Shown here piece by piece: positions 44,212 through 53,718 of a DNA stretch of 64,000 nt. The translations under genes and the position numbers were made by a program. A model generated the notes under the pieces. That model was given only the letters and a program-made list of their open reading frames with translations, was not told the origin of the DNA and searched no databases. The stretch is from Brenneria goodwinii (GTDB lineage Bacteria > Pseudomonadota > Gammaproteobacteria > Enterobacterales > Enterobacteriaceae), in assembly GCF_002291445.1 (NCBI RefSeq), contig NZ_CP014137.1, positions 1,426,001 to 1,490,000 of the forward strand, written 5' to 3'. Within the stretch, counting starts at the first letter, position 1; each line of letters opens with the position of its first letter.

Positions 44212-44532
44212 AATAAACACTCCTGTAATGGCGATATGTCGGGCTGATTCACCTTGGCCGACAACGTTGATACCTATAAATTATGGTCTGGCTTAATGTT
44301 CCATTCCACTCTTTTTACTCTTTTTTGCAGAATATAATAGTGCTCTTACATAGATCATAAACGGGAAAGCGAATCTGTTTAGATATCATTGACCGGCTAT
44401 TTTTAACAAAAACGCAACCAGGATAACAAAACATAAAAAATATAATAATTCAGTGTTTTAAAATGCTATTTTTGTCTTAGTCATATTTTCAATTGTTAGC
44501 TTTCTTGAGCCCTTGGCGGCAAAGGTCATGAA
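44212..44532. other. Divergent intergenic region slyB-anmK
   Basis: About 320 bp, AT-rich right half. No gene is seen. It holds promoters for both genes. One GTTTA half-site occurs near 44374, but no second one at the proper distance. Confidence 0.4.
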
Positions 44533-45645
44533 ATGAGATCAGGCAGATACATTGGCGTAATGTCAGGCACCAGCCTCGACGGTATTGATGTGGTGATGGC
44601 TGCCATTGATGAAAACACCGTTGCGCAGCAAGCCAGCTATAGCCACCCGATACCGCAGGAAATTAAACAGGCTGTTCTGGGAATGTGTCAGGGACAGCGC
44701 GTTACACTCTCCGCACTCGGTCACTTAGATACTCAGCTCGGAATACTCTTCGCTGAAGCGGTTCTGGCATTGCTTAAAGAAACACGACTGAAGGCGCACG
44801 ATATTACGGCTATCGGTTGTCACGGGCAGACCGTCTGGCATGAACCGAATGGCGAAGCTTCCTGTACGCTGCAGATTGGCGATAATAACCGCGTAGCGGC
44901 GATGACCGGTATCACCACCGTGGGCGATTTTCGCCGTCGCGATTTGGCCTATGGCGGACAGGGCGCGCCTTTGGTTCCGGCATTTCATCATGCGCTATTG
45001 CTGCATCCGGTTGAGCGGCGCATTGTGCTCAATATCGGCGGGATCGCCAATTTGTCGCTGTTGGTTCCAGGGGCCGCCGTGCGCGGCTATGACACCGGGC
45101 CGGGCAACATGCTATTAGATTCCTGGATCTGGCGTCATCGTGCGCAACCCTATGATAAAGATGCCGAATGGGCGATGTCGGGGCAGGTTAATCCGCTGCT
45201 GTTACATCGTATGATGACCGATCCTTACTTCGCCCTCAGCGCGCCGAAAAGCACCGGCCGTGAATATTTTAACTTAGGTTGGCTGGAAAAAATGCTGGTT
45301 GATTCGCCGTCGATACCGCCCGAGGACGTTCAGGCTACGTTGGTTGAACTAACGGCCCGCAGTATTGCTGAACAGGTACTGTTAAGCGGCGGCTGCGAAC
45401 GCTTGCTGGTTTGCGGCGGCGGTGCGCGAAACCCACTTATCATGGCGCGGCTTTCTGCGTTGCTACCTGGTATTGAAGTCAGTACGACGGATGAATTCGG
45501 CATCAGCGGTGATGACATGGAAGCCTTGGCGTTTGCCTGGCTGGCATCGCGTACCTTATCCGGCCTTGCGGGAAATTTGCCGTCTGTAACCGGGGCGAGC
45601 CAGGAAACCGTGTTGGGCGCGATTTATCCCGTCATCTTGAACTAA
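44533..45645 (+). CDS. anmK: Anhydro-N-acetylmuramic acid kinase
   Basis: Phosphorylates and opens 1,6-anhydro-MurNAc released from the cell wall, giving MurNAc-6-phosphate for recycling. It has 370 residues (E. coli 369). The ATP-binding start is YIGVMSGTSLDGIDVVMAAI. IGCHGQTVWHEP, TVGDFRRRDLAYGGQGAPLV, LNIGGIANLSLL, YDTGPGNMLLDSW and VCGGGARNPLIMARL are all characteristic. AAGG is 7 nt before the ATG. It forms a co-directional run with mliC and pdxH, as in E. coli. Confidence 0.97.
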   Translation: MRSGRYIGVMSGTSLDGIDVVMAAIDENTVAQQASYSHPIPQEIKQAVLGMCQGQRVTLSALGHLDTQLGILFAEAVLALLKETRLKAHDITAIGCHGQTVWHEPNGEASCTLQIGDNNRVAAMTGITTVGDFRRRDLAYGGQGAPLVPAFHHALLLHPVERRIVLNIGGIANLSLLVPGAAVRGYDTGPGNMLLDSWIWRHRAQPYDKDAEWAMSGQVNPLLLHRMMTDPYFALSAPKSTGREYFNLGWLEKMLVDSPSIPPEDVQATLVELTARSIAEQVLLSGGCERLLVCGGGARNPLIMARLSALLPGIEVSTTDEFGISGDDMEALAFAWLASRTLSGLAGNLPSVTGASQETVLGAIYPVILN

Positions 45646-45761
45646 TCGGATTTTGCTTAGGTTTCATTAACCAGGCCGTTGTTAAACTGATATCGGTGAA
45701 AGATTTGATGCTATTTGACCATAGCGCTTTCGCTGATATCAGAACAACAGGAGAAGAAATA

Positions 45762-46073
45762 ATGAAACCACTGCTGACAGGGGCGGTACTGATTTTATTA
45801 AGCGGATGCAGCTATTTGGGGCACCAGCAATCGGTTAAAACCCTCGCTTACCAGTGCGGCACGATGCCGTTGACGGTAACGATACGGCAGGGGAGCGAGT
45901 CATCATCGCAGGCCGATTTCCTGCTTGATGGGGATCGCCATGCATTGCCGCAGGTTGCCTCCGCCTCCGGGGTAAAATACAGCGACGGAACCTACACCTT
46001 CTGGAGTAAAGGAAGCCATGCCTTTATCCAGCGCGGGGAACGGGTGATTGTGGATGACTGCGCTCTGCGCTAG
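45762..46073 (+). CDS. mliC: Membrane-bound lysozyme inhibitor of c-type lysozyme
   Basis: A lipoprotein of 103 residues that blocks host c-type lysozyme at the cell surface. The signal ends at lipobox LSGC. The MliC fold motifs are AYQCGTMPLTVTI and YSDGTYTFWSKGSHAFIQRG, which contain the inhibitory loop residues of the family, and a C-terminal Cys pairs with the YQC Cys (VDDCALR). The ATG at 45762 has AGGAG 8 nt upstream. A 22-codon upstream extension is not a signal peptide and is rejected. It lies between anmK and pdxH as in E. coli (ydhA). Confidence 0.95.
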   Translation: MKPLLTGAVLILLSGCSYLGHQQSVKTLAYQCGTMPLTVTIRQGSESSSQADFLLDGDRHALPQVASASGVKYSDGTYTFWSKGSHAFIQRGERVIVDDCALR

Positions 46074-46257
46074 CGGCGCTTTAACGCGAGAGCCGTGGGT
46101 ATGGCGTTTTCGGCCGGATGTTTTTAACGAATTGACGTTGATCTGACAATAAGTTGTGCGGGCGGTTGCTGATTGAGATTTTCCGGGGAGGGGCGCAGAA
46201 TAATGAAATCTCATCCTTTTCCGGCTTGTTATTGCCACAGCAGGACATCATGACACT

Positions 46258-46941
46258 ATGACACAGGAAAGCTCTCCCTCTAGTATGACACCTCCTTTTC
46301 AGGAAACCGATATTGCCGATCTGCGCCGTGAGTATACGCGTGGAGGGCTGCGCCGCAGCGATCTCACCGATAACCCGCTGGATCTGTTTGAGCGTTGGCT
46401 AAGACAAGCCTGTGACGCGAAACTGGCCGATCCGACCGCCATGTCGGTCGCCACGGTTGATGAGCAGGGCCAACCCTATCAGCGTATTGTGTTGTTAAAG
46501 CATTACGACGAAAAAGGGATGGTGTTTTACACCAATATGGGCAGCCGTAAGGCGCATCATCTGGCTAATAATCCCAAAGTCAGTTTGCTGTTTCCCTGGC
46601 ACATGCTGGATCGGCAGGTCATGGTGTTGGGGCGGGCCGAGAAACTGCCAGCGCTGGATGTTCTGAAATATTTTCACAGCCGCCCCAAAGACAGCCAGAT
46701 TGGCGCCTGGGTGTCCAGGCAGTCCAGCCGTATCTCGACTCGCGGTATTCTGGAAAGCAAATTTCTGGAGCTAAAGCAGAAATTTCAAAGCGGCGAAGTC
46801 CCGTTGCCGAGTTTCTGGGGCGGGTTTCGCGTCACGATTGACTCCATGGAGTTCTGGCAAGGGGGAGAACACCGCCTGCATGACCGATTCTTCTATCAAC
46901 GGCAGGGCGATAGCTGGCAAGTTGATCGTTTAGCCCCTTAA
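46258..46941 (+). CDS. pdxH: Pyridoxine/pyridoxamine 5'-phosphate oxidase
   Basis: An FMN enzyme that makes pyridoxal 5'-phosphate in the last step of vitamin B6 synthesis and salvage. It has 227 residues against 218 in E. coli, with a longer, variable N-terminus. IADLRREYTRGGLRRSDL, PYQRIVLLKHYDEKGMVFYT, NMGSRKAHHLANNP, SLLFPWHMLDRQVMVLG, GAWVSRQSSRISTRGILESK and the end EFWQGGEHRLHDRFFYQR match the family throughout. The mild stem GCGCTC/GAGCGC after the gene (46968-46986) may end the transcript. Together with pdxY downstream it makes this a B6-linked locus. Confidence 0.96.
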   Translation: MTQESSPSSMTPPFQETDIADLRREYTRGGLRRSDLTDNPLDLFERWLRQACDAKLADPTAMSVATVDEQGQPYQRIVLLKHYDEKGMVFYTNMGSRKAHHLANNPKVSLLFPWHMLDRQVMVLGRAEKLPALDVLKYFHSRPKDSQIGAWVSRQSSRISTRGILESKFLELKQKFQSGEVPLPSFWGGFRVTIDSMEFWQGGEHRLHDRFFYQRQGDSWQVDRLAP

Positions 46942-47137
46942 TCCTGAAATATCCTCGTTAAACTCTGGCGCTCCCGCTGTGAGCGCTTTATCCTATGTCA
47001 TTTCGCGCCATCTGCGTTTTGTTGCCGGGGCATGCGATTAACCTGATGTTTTAGTCCTTATTTTTAAGCGTACTCAATGTTATCAACGTTGCAGACAATC
47101 ACGCTGCAGCTGAAAAAATGACGGGTATATACCTATT

Positions 47138-47264
47138 TATACCCAATAGATTTCGAGTTGCAGGAAGGCGGCAACCGAGTGAATCCTCAGTCGCTTACTC
47201 AAGTAAGTGACTGGGGTGAATGAGGGCAGCCAACGCACCTGCGACTTGAAAGATGAAGGGTATA
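47138..47264. repeat. Palindromic intergenic repeat, full copy
   Basis: A 127-bp element with complementary ends (TATACCC at 47138, GGGTATA ending 47264). The inner arms match across the middle (cgagttgcagg...cctgcgacttg), and a short central palindrome lies around cttactcaagtaagtgac. It is the best-preserved copy in the window, about 65 bp upstream of tyrS. It would form a long hairpin in RNA. Confidence 0.8.
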
Positions 47265-47330
47265 AGATGCAACTGCAAGTAAGCTTGCCTTGCATATAAC
47301 ACGATATTTTGCATACAAATGGAGTTATCG

Positions 47331-48608
47331 ATGGCGAGTAGTAACCTGATTAAACAACTGCAAGAGCGGGGCTTGATTGCCCAGGTGACGGATGAGGAAG
47401 CGTTGGCAGAGCGACTGGCGCAAGGGCCAATTGCGCTGTATTGCGGTTTCGATCCCACCGCTGACAGCTTGCATTTGGGGCATCTGGTTCCGCTGCTTTG
47501 CCTGAAGCGTTTCCAACTTGCCGGGCATAAACCCGTGGCGCTGGTAGGTGGCGCCACCGGTCTGATTGGCGACCCAAGTTTCAAAGCAACGGAACGTAAA
47601 CTGAACACCGCCGAAACGGTCAATGAGTGGGTTGAAAAGATCCGTCATCAGGTTTCGCCGTTCCTGGATTTTGATTGTGGTGAAAACAGCGCGATCGCCG
47701 CCAATAACTATGATTGGTTCGGTGATATGAATGTGCTGACCTTCCTGCGCGACATCGGTAAGCATTTCTCAGTTAATCAGATGATTAATAAAGAAGCGGT
47801 CAAGCAGCGTCTGAATCGTGACGATGTGGGGATTTCCTTTACCGAATTTTCTTACAACCTGTTACAGGGTTATGACTTTACCTGTTTGAATAAACAGCAT
47901 AATGTCGAACTGCAAATCGGTGGTTCCGATCAGTGGGGCAACATTACGTCAGGTATCGACTTAACTCGCCGCATGAACCAGAAACAGGTTTATGGCATGA
48001 CGGTGCCGCTGATCACCAAAGCGGATGGAACTAAATTCGGTAAGACCGAAGGCGGCGCAATCTGGCTGGATGCCAGCAAAACCAGTCCCTACAAATTTTA
48101 TCAGTTCTGGATTAATACGGCGGATGCCGACGTTTACCGCTTCCTGAAATTCTTCACCTTCATGAGTCTGGAAGAGATCGACGCGCTGGAAGAAGAAGAT
48201 AAAAACAGCGGTAAAGCGCCGCGTGCTCAGTATGTGTTGGCGGAAGAAGTGACGCGCATGGTTCACGGCGACGCAGGGCTGGCCGCCGCTCGTCGTATTA
48301 CGCAGAGTCTGTTCTCCGGCTCATTGCAGGATATGACGCAAGACGATTTTGCCCAACTGGCTCAAGATGGTATGCCGATCGTTGAACTGGAGCAAAACGC
48401 CGATTTACAGCAGGCGTTGGTCAGCGCCGAACTGGTGCCGTCACGCGGTCAGGCCCGTACGATGATTTCCTCCAATGCGGTGGCGGTCAACGGTGAAAAA
48501 CAGGCCGATCCTGAATACTCTTTCAGGGAATCCGATCGTCTATTCGGCCGTTACACGCTGCTGCGTCGGGGTAAAAAGCACTACTGCCTGATTTGCTGGA
48601 AGGCATAA
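47331..48608 (+). CDS. tyrS: Tyrosyl-tRNA synthetase
   Basis: A class I aminoacyl-tRNA synthetase that charges tRNA-Tyr. It has 425 residues (E. coli 424). The HIGH-type motif is DSLHLGHLVPLL, the KMSKS-type motif is TKADGTKFGKTEGGA, the tyrosine pocket contains YCGFDPTADS and GGSDQWGNIT, and a C-terminal S4 RNA-binding domain ends the protein (PSRGQARTMISSNAVAVNGE). The ATG at 47331 with GGAG 6 nt upstream is chosen over an ATG four codons earlier. A short GC hairpin (48620-48639) follows the stop without a T-run. Confidence 0.97.
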   Translation: MASSNLIKQLQERGLIAQVTDEEALAERLAQGPIALYCGFDPTADSLHLGHLVPLLCLKRFQLAGHKPVALVGGATGLIGDPSFKATERKLNTAETVNEWVEKIRHQVSPFLDFDCGENSAIAANNYDWFGDMNVLTFLRDIGKHFSVNQMINKEAVKQRLNRDDVGISFTEFSYNLLQGYDFTCLNKQHNVELQIGGSDQWGNITSGIDLTRRMNQKQVYGMTVPLITKADGTKFGKTEGGAIWLDASKTSPYKFYQFWINTADADVYRFLKFFTFMSLEEIDALEEEDKNSGKAPRAQYVLAEEVTRMVHGDAGLAAARRITQSLFSGSLQDMTQDDFAQLAQDGMPIVELEQNADLQQALVSAELVPSRGQARTMISSNAVAVNGEKQADPEYSFRESDRLFGRYTLLRRGKKHYCLICWKA

Positions 48609-48785
48609 TTACAGGTAACCAGGGGGTGTTAGCCCCCTGAGGTTGATGACCCCCTCCTGACTGACTAAACGGTTATCGCTGAGCCGGCTCGCATGGATCA
48701 TCAATCTCGAAAACAACCGTTCCCTTTATTCCGGTAGTCCGTTATTGAGGCGCAAACGCGCTGGCAAGGATTTGAGTCATATCTA

Positions 48786-49643
48786 ATGAAAAATATACTT
48801 TCTATTCAGTCACACGTTGTTTTCGGACACGCGGGAAACAGTGCGGCGGAGTTTCCCATGCGGCGGATGGGCGCAAACGTTTGGCCGCTTAATACGGTTC
48901 AATTTTCCAACCATACGCAGTATGGCCACTGGACGGGATGCGTGATGCCGGCCAGTCATTTGACCGAGATCGTGCAGGGCATAGCGGATATCGGTAGATT
49001 GAAAGATTGTCATGCGGTACTGAGCGGTTATATCGGTTCGCCTGAGCAGGGCGAACACATTTTAGGCATTGTTCGGCAGGTTAAAGCCGTGAATCCGCAA
49101 GCGCTGTATTTCTGTGATCCGGTTATGGGCTCGCCGGAAAAAGGCTGCATCGTAGCGCCGGGCGTGGCGGAGTTCCATTGCCGCCAGGCGTTGCAGGCGG
49201 CGGATGTGATCGCGCCCAATCTGCCAGAGCTGGAACAGCTCAGTGGTCATGCGGTGCATAATGTGGCGGAAGCCGTGGAGACGGCGCGGGCCCTGTGCGC
49301 ACAAGGACCGAAAATCGTGCTGGTCAAACACCTCAGCCGGGCGGCTTATCGTGACGACAGCTTTGAAATGCTGCTGGTGACGCCGACGGATGCCTGGCAC
49401 ATTAGCCGGCCTCTGATTGACTTTGAGCGTCAGCCCGTTGGCGTCGGCGATTTGACCAGCGGACTATTGCTGGTGAATTTACTGAAAGGCGTGGCGCTGG
49501 ATAAAGCGCTGGAACATACCACGGCCGCCGTTTATGAAGTGATGCTGATGACGAAGGAAATGGGCGAGTACGAATTGCAACTGGTTGCCGCCCAGGACGG
49601 TATTGCTAATCCGCGTCATCATTTCCAGGCAGTACGGCTGTAA
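48786..49643 (+). CDS. pdxY: Pyridoxal kinase PdxY
   Basis: An ATP-dependent pyridoxal kinase for vitamin B6 salvage, of the ribokinase-like superfamily. It has 285 residues (E. coli 287). The N-terminal NILSIQSHVVFGHAGNSAAE, RRMGANVWPLNTVQFSNHTQ, YFCDPVMGSPEKGCIVAPGV and the anion-hole region RQPVGVGDLTSGLLLVNLL are typical, with Asp in VGVGD as the catalytic base. The ribosome site is weak. It follows tyrS as in E. coli, where the two are co-transcribed. A clear terminator follows. Confidence 0.96.
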   Translation: MKNILSIQSHVVFGHAGNSAAEFPMRRMGANVWPLNTVQFSNHTQYGHWTGCVMPASHLTEIVQGIADIGRLKDCHAVLSGYIGSPEQGEHILGIVRQVKAVNPQALYFCDPVMGSPEKGCIVAPGVAEFHCRQALQAADVIAPNLPELEQLSGHAVHNVAEAVETARALCAQGPKIVLVKHLSRAAYRDDSFEMLLVTPTDAWHISRPLIDFERQPVGVGDLTSGLLLVNLLKGVALDKALEHTTAAVYEVMLMTKEMGEYELQLVAAQDGIANPRHHFQAVRL

Positions 49644-49670
49644 TTGGTAAATAGATGCGGTATCAGACAG

Positions 49671-49706
49671 AGAGCGCGGGGGGCATGTACCGCGCTCTTT
49701 TCTTTT
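49671..49706 (+). terminator. Rho-independent terminator of pdxY
   Basis: Stem AGAGCGCGG/CCGCGCTCT (49671-49679, 49690-49698) with a 10-nt loop followed by tttctttt. Confidence 0.85.
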
Positions 49707-50313
49707 AACCTTTCAACCTTTCAACCTTGAGCGCCGTGACCACCGAAGGTCTTTCTGCAATATGCTCAAGGTAGGCGGCCAGCGCCGGATAACGGAACAT
49801 ATCCAACTTCAATGACTGCGCCCATCGCATCACGGTGAACAGGTAGGCATCAGCGATACTGAAACGGTTGGCTACCAGATAGTTCTGTTCGCTCAGCACT
49901 AAATTTATATAGCGGAATTTTACCTGTAAGTACTCAATAATCAGTTCTTTATAGGTTTCTGGCGTGCTGCGGCGAAATATCGGAGAAAAGCTTTTATGTA
50001 GTTCAGCCGCGATGTAGTTCAGCCATTCAATGGTGTGATAGCGGGCCATACTGCCTATTGGCGCAATAAGATTACAGTGCGGAACCTTGTCCGCCACATA
50101 CAGCGCAATGGCGACGCCTTCGGTAAGAACGGTTCCGTCGTCGAGTAACAGCGCCGGAACAAGCCCTTTGGGGTTGATTGACAAGTAATCTGTACCGCGT
50201 TCAGTCTTCTTGGATTTTAGATCCACCTTTTCGAGTTTGAAGTCTAACTTGGACTCCAGTAAGACAATATGAGTAAAAAGGGAACTGCTTTCGGGCTTGT
50301 AAAACAGTTTCAT
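49705..50313 (-). CDS. gstA: Glutathione S-transferase
   Basis: A beta-class-like glutathione transferase of 202 residues (E. coli GstA 201). The N-terminal thioredoxin-like half begins MKLFYKPESSSLFTHIVLLE, and the glutathione-site segment NPKGLVPALLLDDGTVLTEG is conserved. The C-terminal helical half includes NRFSIADAYLFTVMRWA. The beta-class Cys10 seen in E. coli GstA is replaced (PESSSLF in place of the usual PGACSL), so the catalytic chemistry may differ. It is convergent with pdxY as in E. coli. Confidence 0.93.
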   Translation of the reverse strand: MKLFYKPESSSLFTHIVLLESKLDFKLEKVDLKSKKTERGTDYLSINPKGLVPALLLDDGTVLTEGVAIALYVADKVPHCNLIAPIGSMARYHTIEWLNYIAAELHKSFSPIFRRSTPETYKELIIEYLQVKFRYINLVLSEQNYLVANRFSIADAYLFTVMRWAQSLKLDMFRYPALAAYLEHIAERPSVVTALKVERLKG

Positions 50314-50702
50314 GTATAACCCCTTGATATTATTATTTTATCCACCAAAAGATGGGCTATCGTTTATTAAATAAACGGATGTTTACTTTTACTACAGACT
50401 GCGATACCAGGCTGTGAAGCGTTCAGCAAAACGCCTGTTGTATAAAAAACGCTAAAAAGTTAACGGTTAGCCTTATCGTTATCGGCCAAAACGTTTGCTA
50501 ACTTTACTTAATTTATCACTATCCAAAATTTCTCATCTCCTGCCTTATCAATAGTTGTCAGCTATTGCTGCATTCATCACGAATGTTGCGAAAACGTTAT
50601 CTTTTGTTTGTGTTATCTTTAAATAAGACCTCATCTTCATGCTGGGTATTGAAGGGCCGGCCGACAAAAATAATGATTAATCGAATGACTTTGGGAGGAA
50701 GC
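50314..50702. other. Divergent intergenic region gst-acnA
   Basis: About 390 bp, AT-rich, with no gene. The acnA frame is open upstream of its ATG but has no ribosome site there. This is the junction between the two E. coli-like synteny blocks. I saw no repeat or insertion sequence marking it. Confidence 0.45.
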
Positions 50703-53378
50703 ATGTCACCACATTTTCTTCGCGATACGTGTCTGGATACGCTTAAAGTACGGCAACAAACCTATCACTATTACAGTTTGCCCCTGGCGGCTCGGCAGCT
50801 TGGAGAGATTGATCGCCTGCCCAAGTCGTTAAAAGTCTTGCTGGAAAACCTGCTGCGCTATTTGGATGGCGACACCGTGCAGCAAGACGATCTTCAGGCG
50901 GTGGTGTCCTGGTTGAAAACCGGGCATGTCGATCGCGAGATCGCCTATCGCCCGGCGCGCGTACTGATGCAGGACTTTACCGGCGTGCCCGCCGTGGTCG
51001 ATCTTGCCGCGATGCGTGCGGCGGTAGGGCGCCTTGGCGGGGACGTGAATAAAGTGAATCCGCTGTCGCCGGTCGATCTGGTTATCGACCACTCGGTTAC
51101 GGTCGACCACTTTGGCGATGGGCAGGCGCTAGAGGACAACACCCAGTTGGAAATGGAACGCAATTATGAGCGATACCAGTTTCTGCGCTGGGGGCAAAAC
51201 GCGTTCAGCCATTTTCGGGTGGTGCCGCCGGGAACCGGTATTTGCCATCAGGTTAACCTTGAATATCTGGCGAAAGCGGTGTGGTTTGAGAAACAGGGAG
51301 ATAGGTTGTTGGCCTATCCCGATACGCTGGTCGGGACGGACTCGCATACCACCATGATCAATGGGCTTGGGGTATTGGGATGGGGCGTCGGGGGCATTGA
51401 AGCCGAGGCCGCCATGCTGGGCCAGCCGATCTCCATGCTCATTCCGGACGTGGTTGGGGTTAAGTTGGTCGGGAAAATGCGTGAAGGGATCACCGCAACC
51501 GACCTGGTTCTCACCGTGACCCAGATGTTGCGTAAACATGGGGTAGTCGGGAAATTCGTTGAATTCTACGGCGACGGTCTGGACAACTTACCGCTGGCGG
51601 ACCGGGCGACCATCGCCAATATGGCGCCGGAATACGGCGCGACCTGCGGATTTTTTCCGATCGACACCATCACGCTGGAATATATGCGCTTGACCAATCG
51701 CAGCGATGAGCAGATCGCGCTGGTGGAGGCCTATAGCAAACAGCAGGGGTTATGGCGCAATAGCGGCGATGAACCGGTATTCACCAGCCAACTGATGCTG
51801 GATCTGGATAGCGTCGAAACCAGTTTGGCCGGCCCCAAGCGTCCGCAGGACCGGGTGCCGCTGGCGAACGTGCCTCAGGCATTTGCAGCGAGCCGGGAAC
51901 TGGATATCAATACGGTGAAAGATCGGGCGGAGTATGAGGAGTTTACGCTGGATGGAGAAACGCATCGTTTATATCAGGGCGCCGTGGTTATTGCGGCAAT
52001 CACCTCCTGTACCAATACCTCGAACCCCAGCGTACTGATGGCGGCCGGGTTGCTGGCGAAAAATGCGGTAAAACGCGGGTTGCAGAAAAAACCTTGGGTT
52101 AAAACATCGCTGGCGCCGGGATCGCGCGTGGTAACGGATTATTACGCCAAGGCAGGGTTAACGCCGTATCTTGATGAACTGGGCTTTAACCTGGTGGGGT
52201 ATGGCTGCACGACGTGTATCGGTAATTCGGGGCCGTTGCCTGCATCGATCGAAGCGGCGATTAAAGCCGGTGATTTGACGGTCGGCGCGGTGTTGTCCGG
52301 CAACCGTAACTTTGAAGGACGTATTCATCCGCTGGTGAAAACCAACTGGCTGGCTTCTCCGCCGCTGGTGGTGGCGTATGCGCTGGCGGGTAACATGAAT
52401 ATCGACCTTACCCGTGAACCGCTGGGGGAGGACAGGCAGGGGAATCCCGTCTATCTGCGCGACCTCTGGCCTTCCGCGCAGGAAGTGGCCAATGCCGTAT
52501 TGAATGTCAGCGCGGATATGTTTCATAAACAGTATGCCGCCGTATTTGAAGGAACGCAGGAATGGAAAGATATTGAGGTCGATAGCAATCCCACCTATCA
52601 GTGGCCGGCGGATTCCACCTATATTCGCCAGACGCCGTTTTTCCTCGATATGAAAAAAGATCCCGAAGCGGTGCAGGATATTCATGGCGCCCGTATTTTG
52701 GCGATGCTGGGCGACTCGGTCACCACCGATCATATCTCACCCGCGGGTAACATCAAACGCGACAGCCCAGCAGGGCGTTACCTGCTGGAGCGTGGCGTGG
52801 AAACCAATGAATTCAACTCTTATGGGTCACGCCGGGGCAATCATGAAGTGATGATGCGCGGTACGTTCGCCAACATCCGTATCCGTAATGAGATGGTGCC
52901 CGGCAAAGAAGGGGGATATACCCGGCATCTTCCGTCGCAAAATGAGATGACCATCTATGACGCGGCGATGCGCTATCAGGATGAACATATCCCGCTGGCA
53001 TTAGTGGCGGGAAAAGAGTACGGCTCTGGCTCCAGCCGCGACTGGGCGGCGAAAGGTCCGCGTTTACTCGGAGTACGCGTGGTGATCGCCGAGTCATTTG
53101 AACGTATTCACCGTTCCAACCTGATCGGTATGGGGATCCTGCCGCTGGAATTTCCGCAGGGCGTAACACGTAAAACGCTGGGGTTGACGGGTGAAGAACA
53201 GATATCGATTACCGGGTTAAGTCAGCTAACGCCTGGCGCCATGGTCGAGGTAACCATTACCGATAATAAGGGCAAAAGCCGGGTGATTAACACCCACTGC
53301 CGTATCGATACCCACAATGAGTTAACCTATTACCAGAATGACGGCATTCTGCATTATGTGATCCGCAACATGCTTTAA
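50703..53378 (+). CDS. acnA: Aconitate hydratase A
   Basis: A [4Fe-4S] enzyme that interconverts citrate and isocitrate. AcnA is the stress- and stationary-phase form and in relatives doubles as an iron-responsive RNA-binding protein. It has 891 residues, exactly the E. coli AcnA length. The cluster cysteines are in AITSCTNTSNPSVLMA (about Cys436) and GYGCTTCIGNSGPLP (about Cys502 and Cys505). VLMQDFTGVPAVVDLAAMR, GTDSHTTMINGLGVLGWGVG and the swivel-domain AGKEYGSGSSRDWAAKGPRL are all present. GGAGG lies 4 nt before the ATG. In E. coli acnA sits next to ribA-pgpB; here an OppA-type gene is inserted between. Confidence 0.97.
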   Translation: MSPHFLRDTCLDTLKVRQQTYHYYSLPLAARQLGEIDRLPKSLKVLLENLLRYLDGDTVQQDDLQAVVSWLKTGHVDREIAYRPARVLMQDFTGVPAVVDLAAMRAAVGRLGGDVNKVNPLSPVDLVIDHSVTVDHFGDGQALEDNTQLEMERNYERYQFLRWGQNAFSHFRVVPPGTGICHQVNLEYLAKAVWFEKQGDRLLAYPDTLVGTDSHTTMINGLGVLGWGVGGIEAEAAMLGQPISMLIPDVVGVKLVGKMREGITATDLVLTVTQMLRKHGVVGKFVEFYGDGLDNLPLADRATIANMAPEYGATCGFFPIDTITLEYMRLTNRSDEQIALVEAYSKQQGLWRNSGDEPVFTSQLMLDLDSVETSLAGPKRPQDRVPLANVPQAFAASRELDINTVKDRAEYEEFTLDGETHRLYQGAVVIAAITSCTNTSNPSVLMAAGLLAKNAVKRGLQKKPWVKTSLAPGSRVVTDYYAKAGLTPYLDELGFNLVGYGCTTCIGNSGPLPASIEAAIKAGDLTVGAVLSGNRNFEGRIHPLVKTNWLASPPLVVAYALAGNMNIDLTREPLGEDRQGNPVYLRDLWPSAQEVANAVLNVSADMFHKQYAAVFEGTQEWKDIEVDSNPTYQWPADSTYIRQTPFFLDMKKDPEAVQDIHGARILAMLGDSVTTDHISPAGNIKRDSPAGRYLLERGVETNEFNSYGSRRGNHEVMMRGTFANIRIRNEMVPGKEGGYTRHLPSQNEMTIYDAAMRYQDEHIPLALVAGKEYGSGSSRDWAAKGPRLLGVRVVIAESFERIHRSNLIGMGILPLEFPQGVTRKTLGLTGEEQISITGLSQLTPGAMVEVTITDNKGKSRVINTHCRIDTHNELTYYQNDGILHYVIRNML

Positions 53379-53384
53379 GACCGC

Positions 53385-53417
53385 CGCCGCGATATCTGGA
53401 CTTTCGGTATCGCGGCG
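53385..53417 (+). terminator. Hairpin after acnA
   Basis: Perfect 10-bp arms CGCCGCGATA (53385-53394) and TATCGCGGCG (53408-53417), 13-nt loop, followed by ttcgctt, a weak T-run. Probable acnA terminator. The rest of the gap to 53718 has no gene. Confidence 0.55.
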
Positions 53418-53718
53418 TTCGCTTAATCACTCAGCAAACCGTCTGCGCACTATTTCTCGCCCGACGCAATCATCGATCTATTCCCGCTGGGAACGGACCG
53501 ATTTAGCATTGAGTCACATCTCATCATCGAGCGATTAAATTTCACACTGTGGATGACCACGTTCACAGTTCCACGATTTACGCCGGGATAAGGTAATTAA
53601 GTCCATAAAATAATTATCCGCTATTTATTCCGCTGCTGGTTAACAGCTTGCCAGCTATGGCGCTAGCGCGGTATTACATCATACGGATGTTGATCAGCAT
53701 GAAACATAAGGAATCTAT

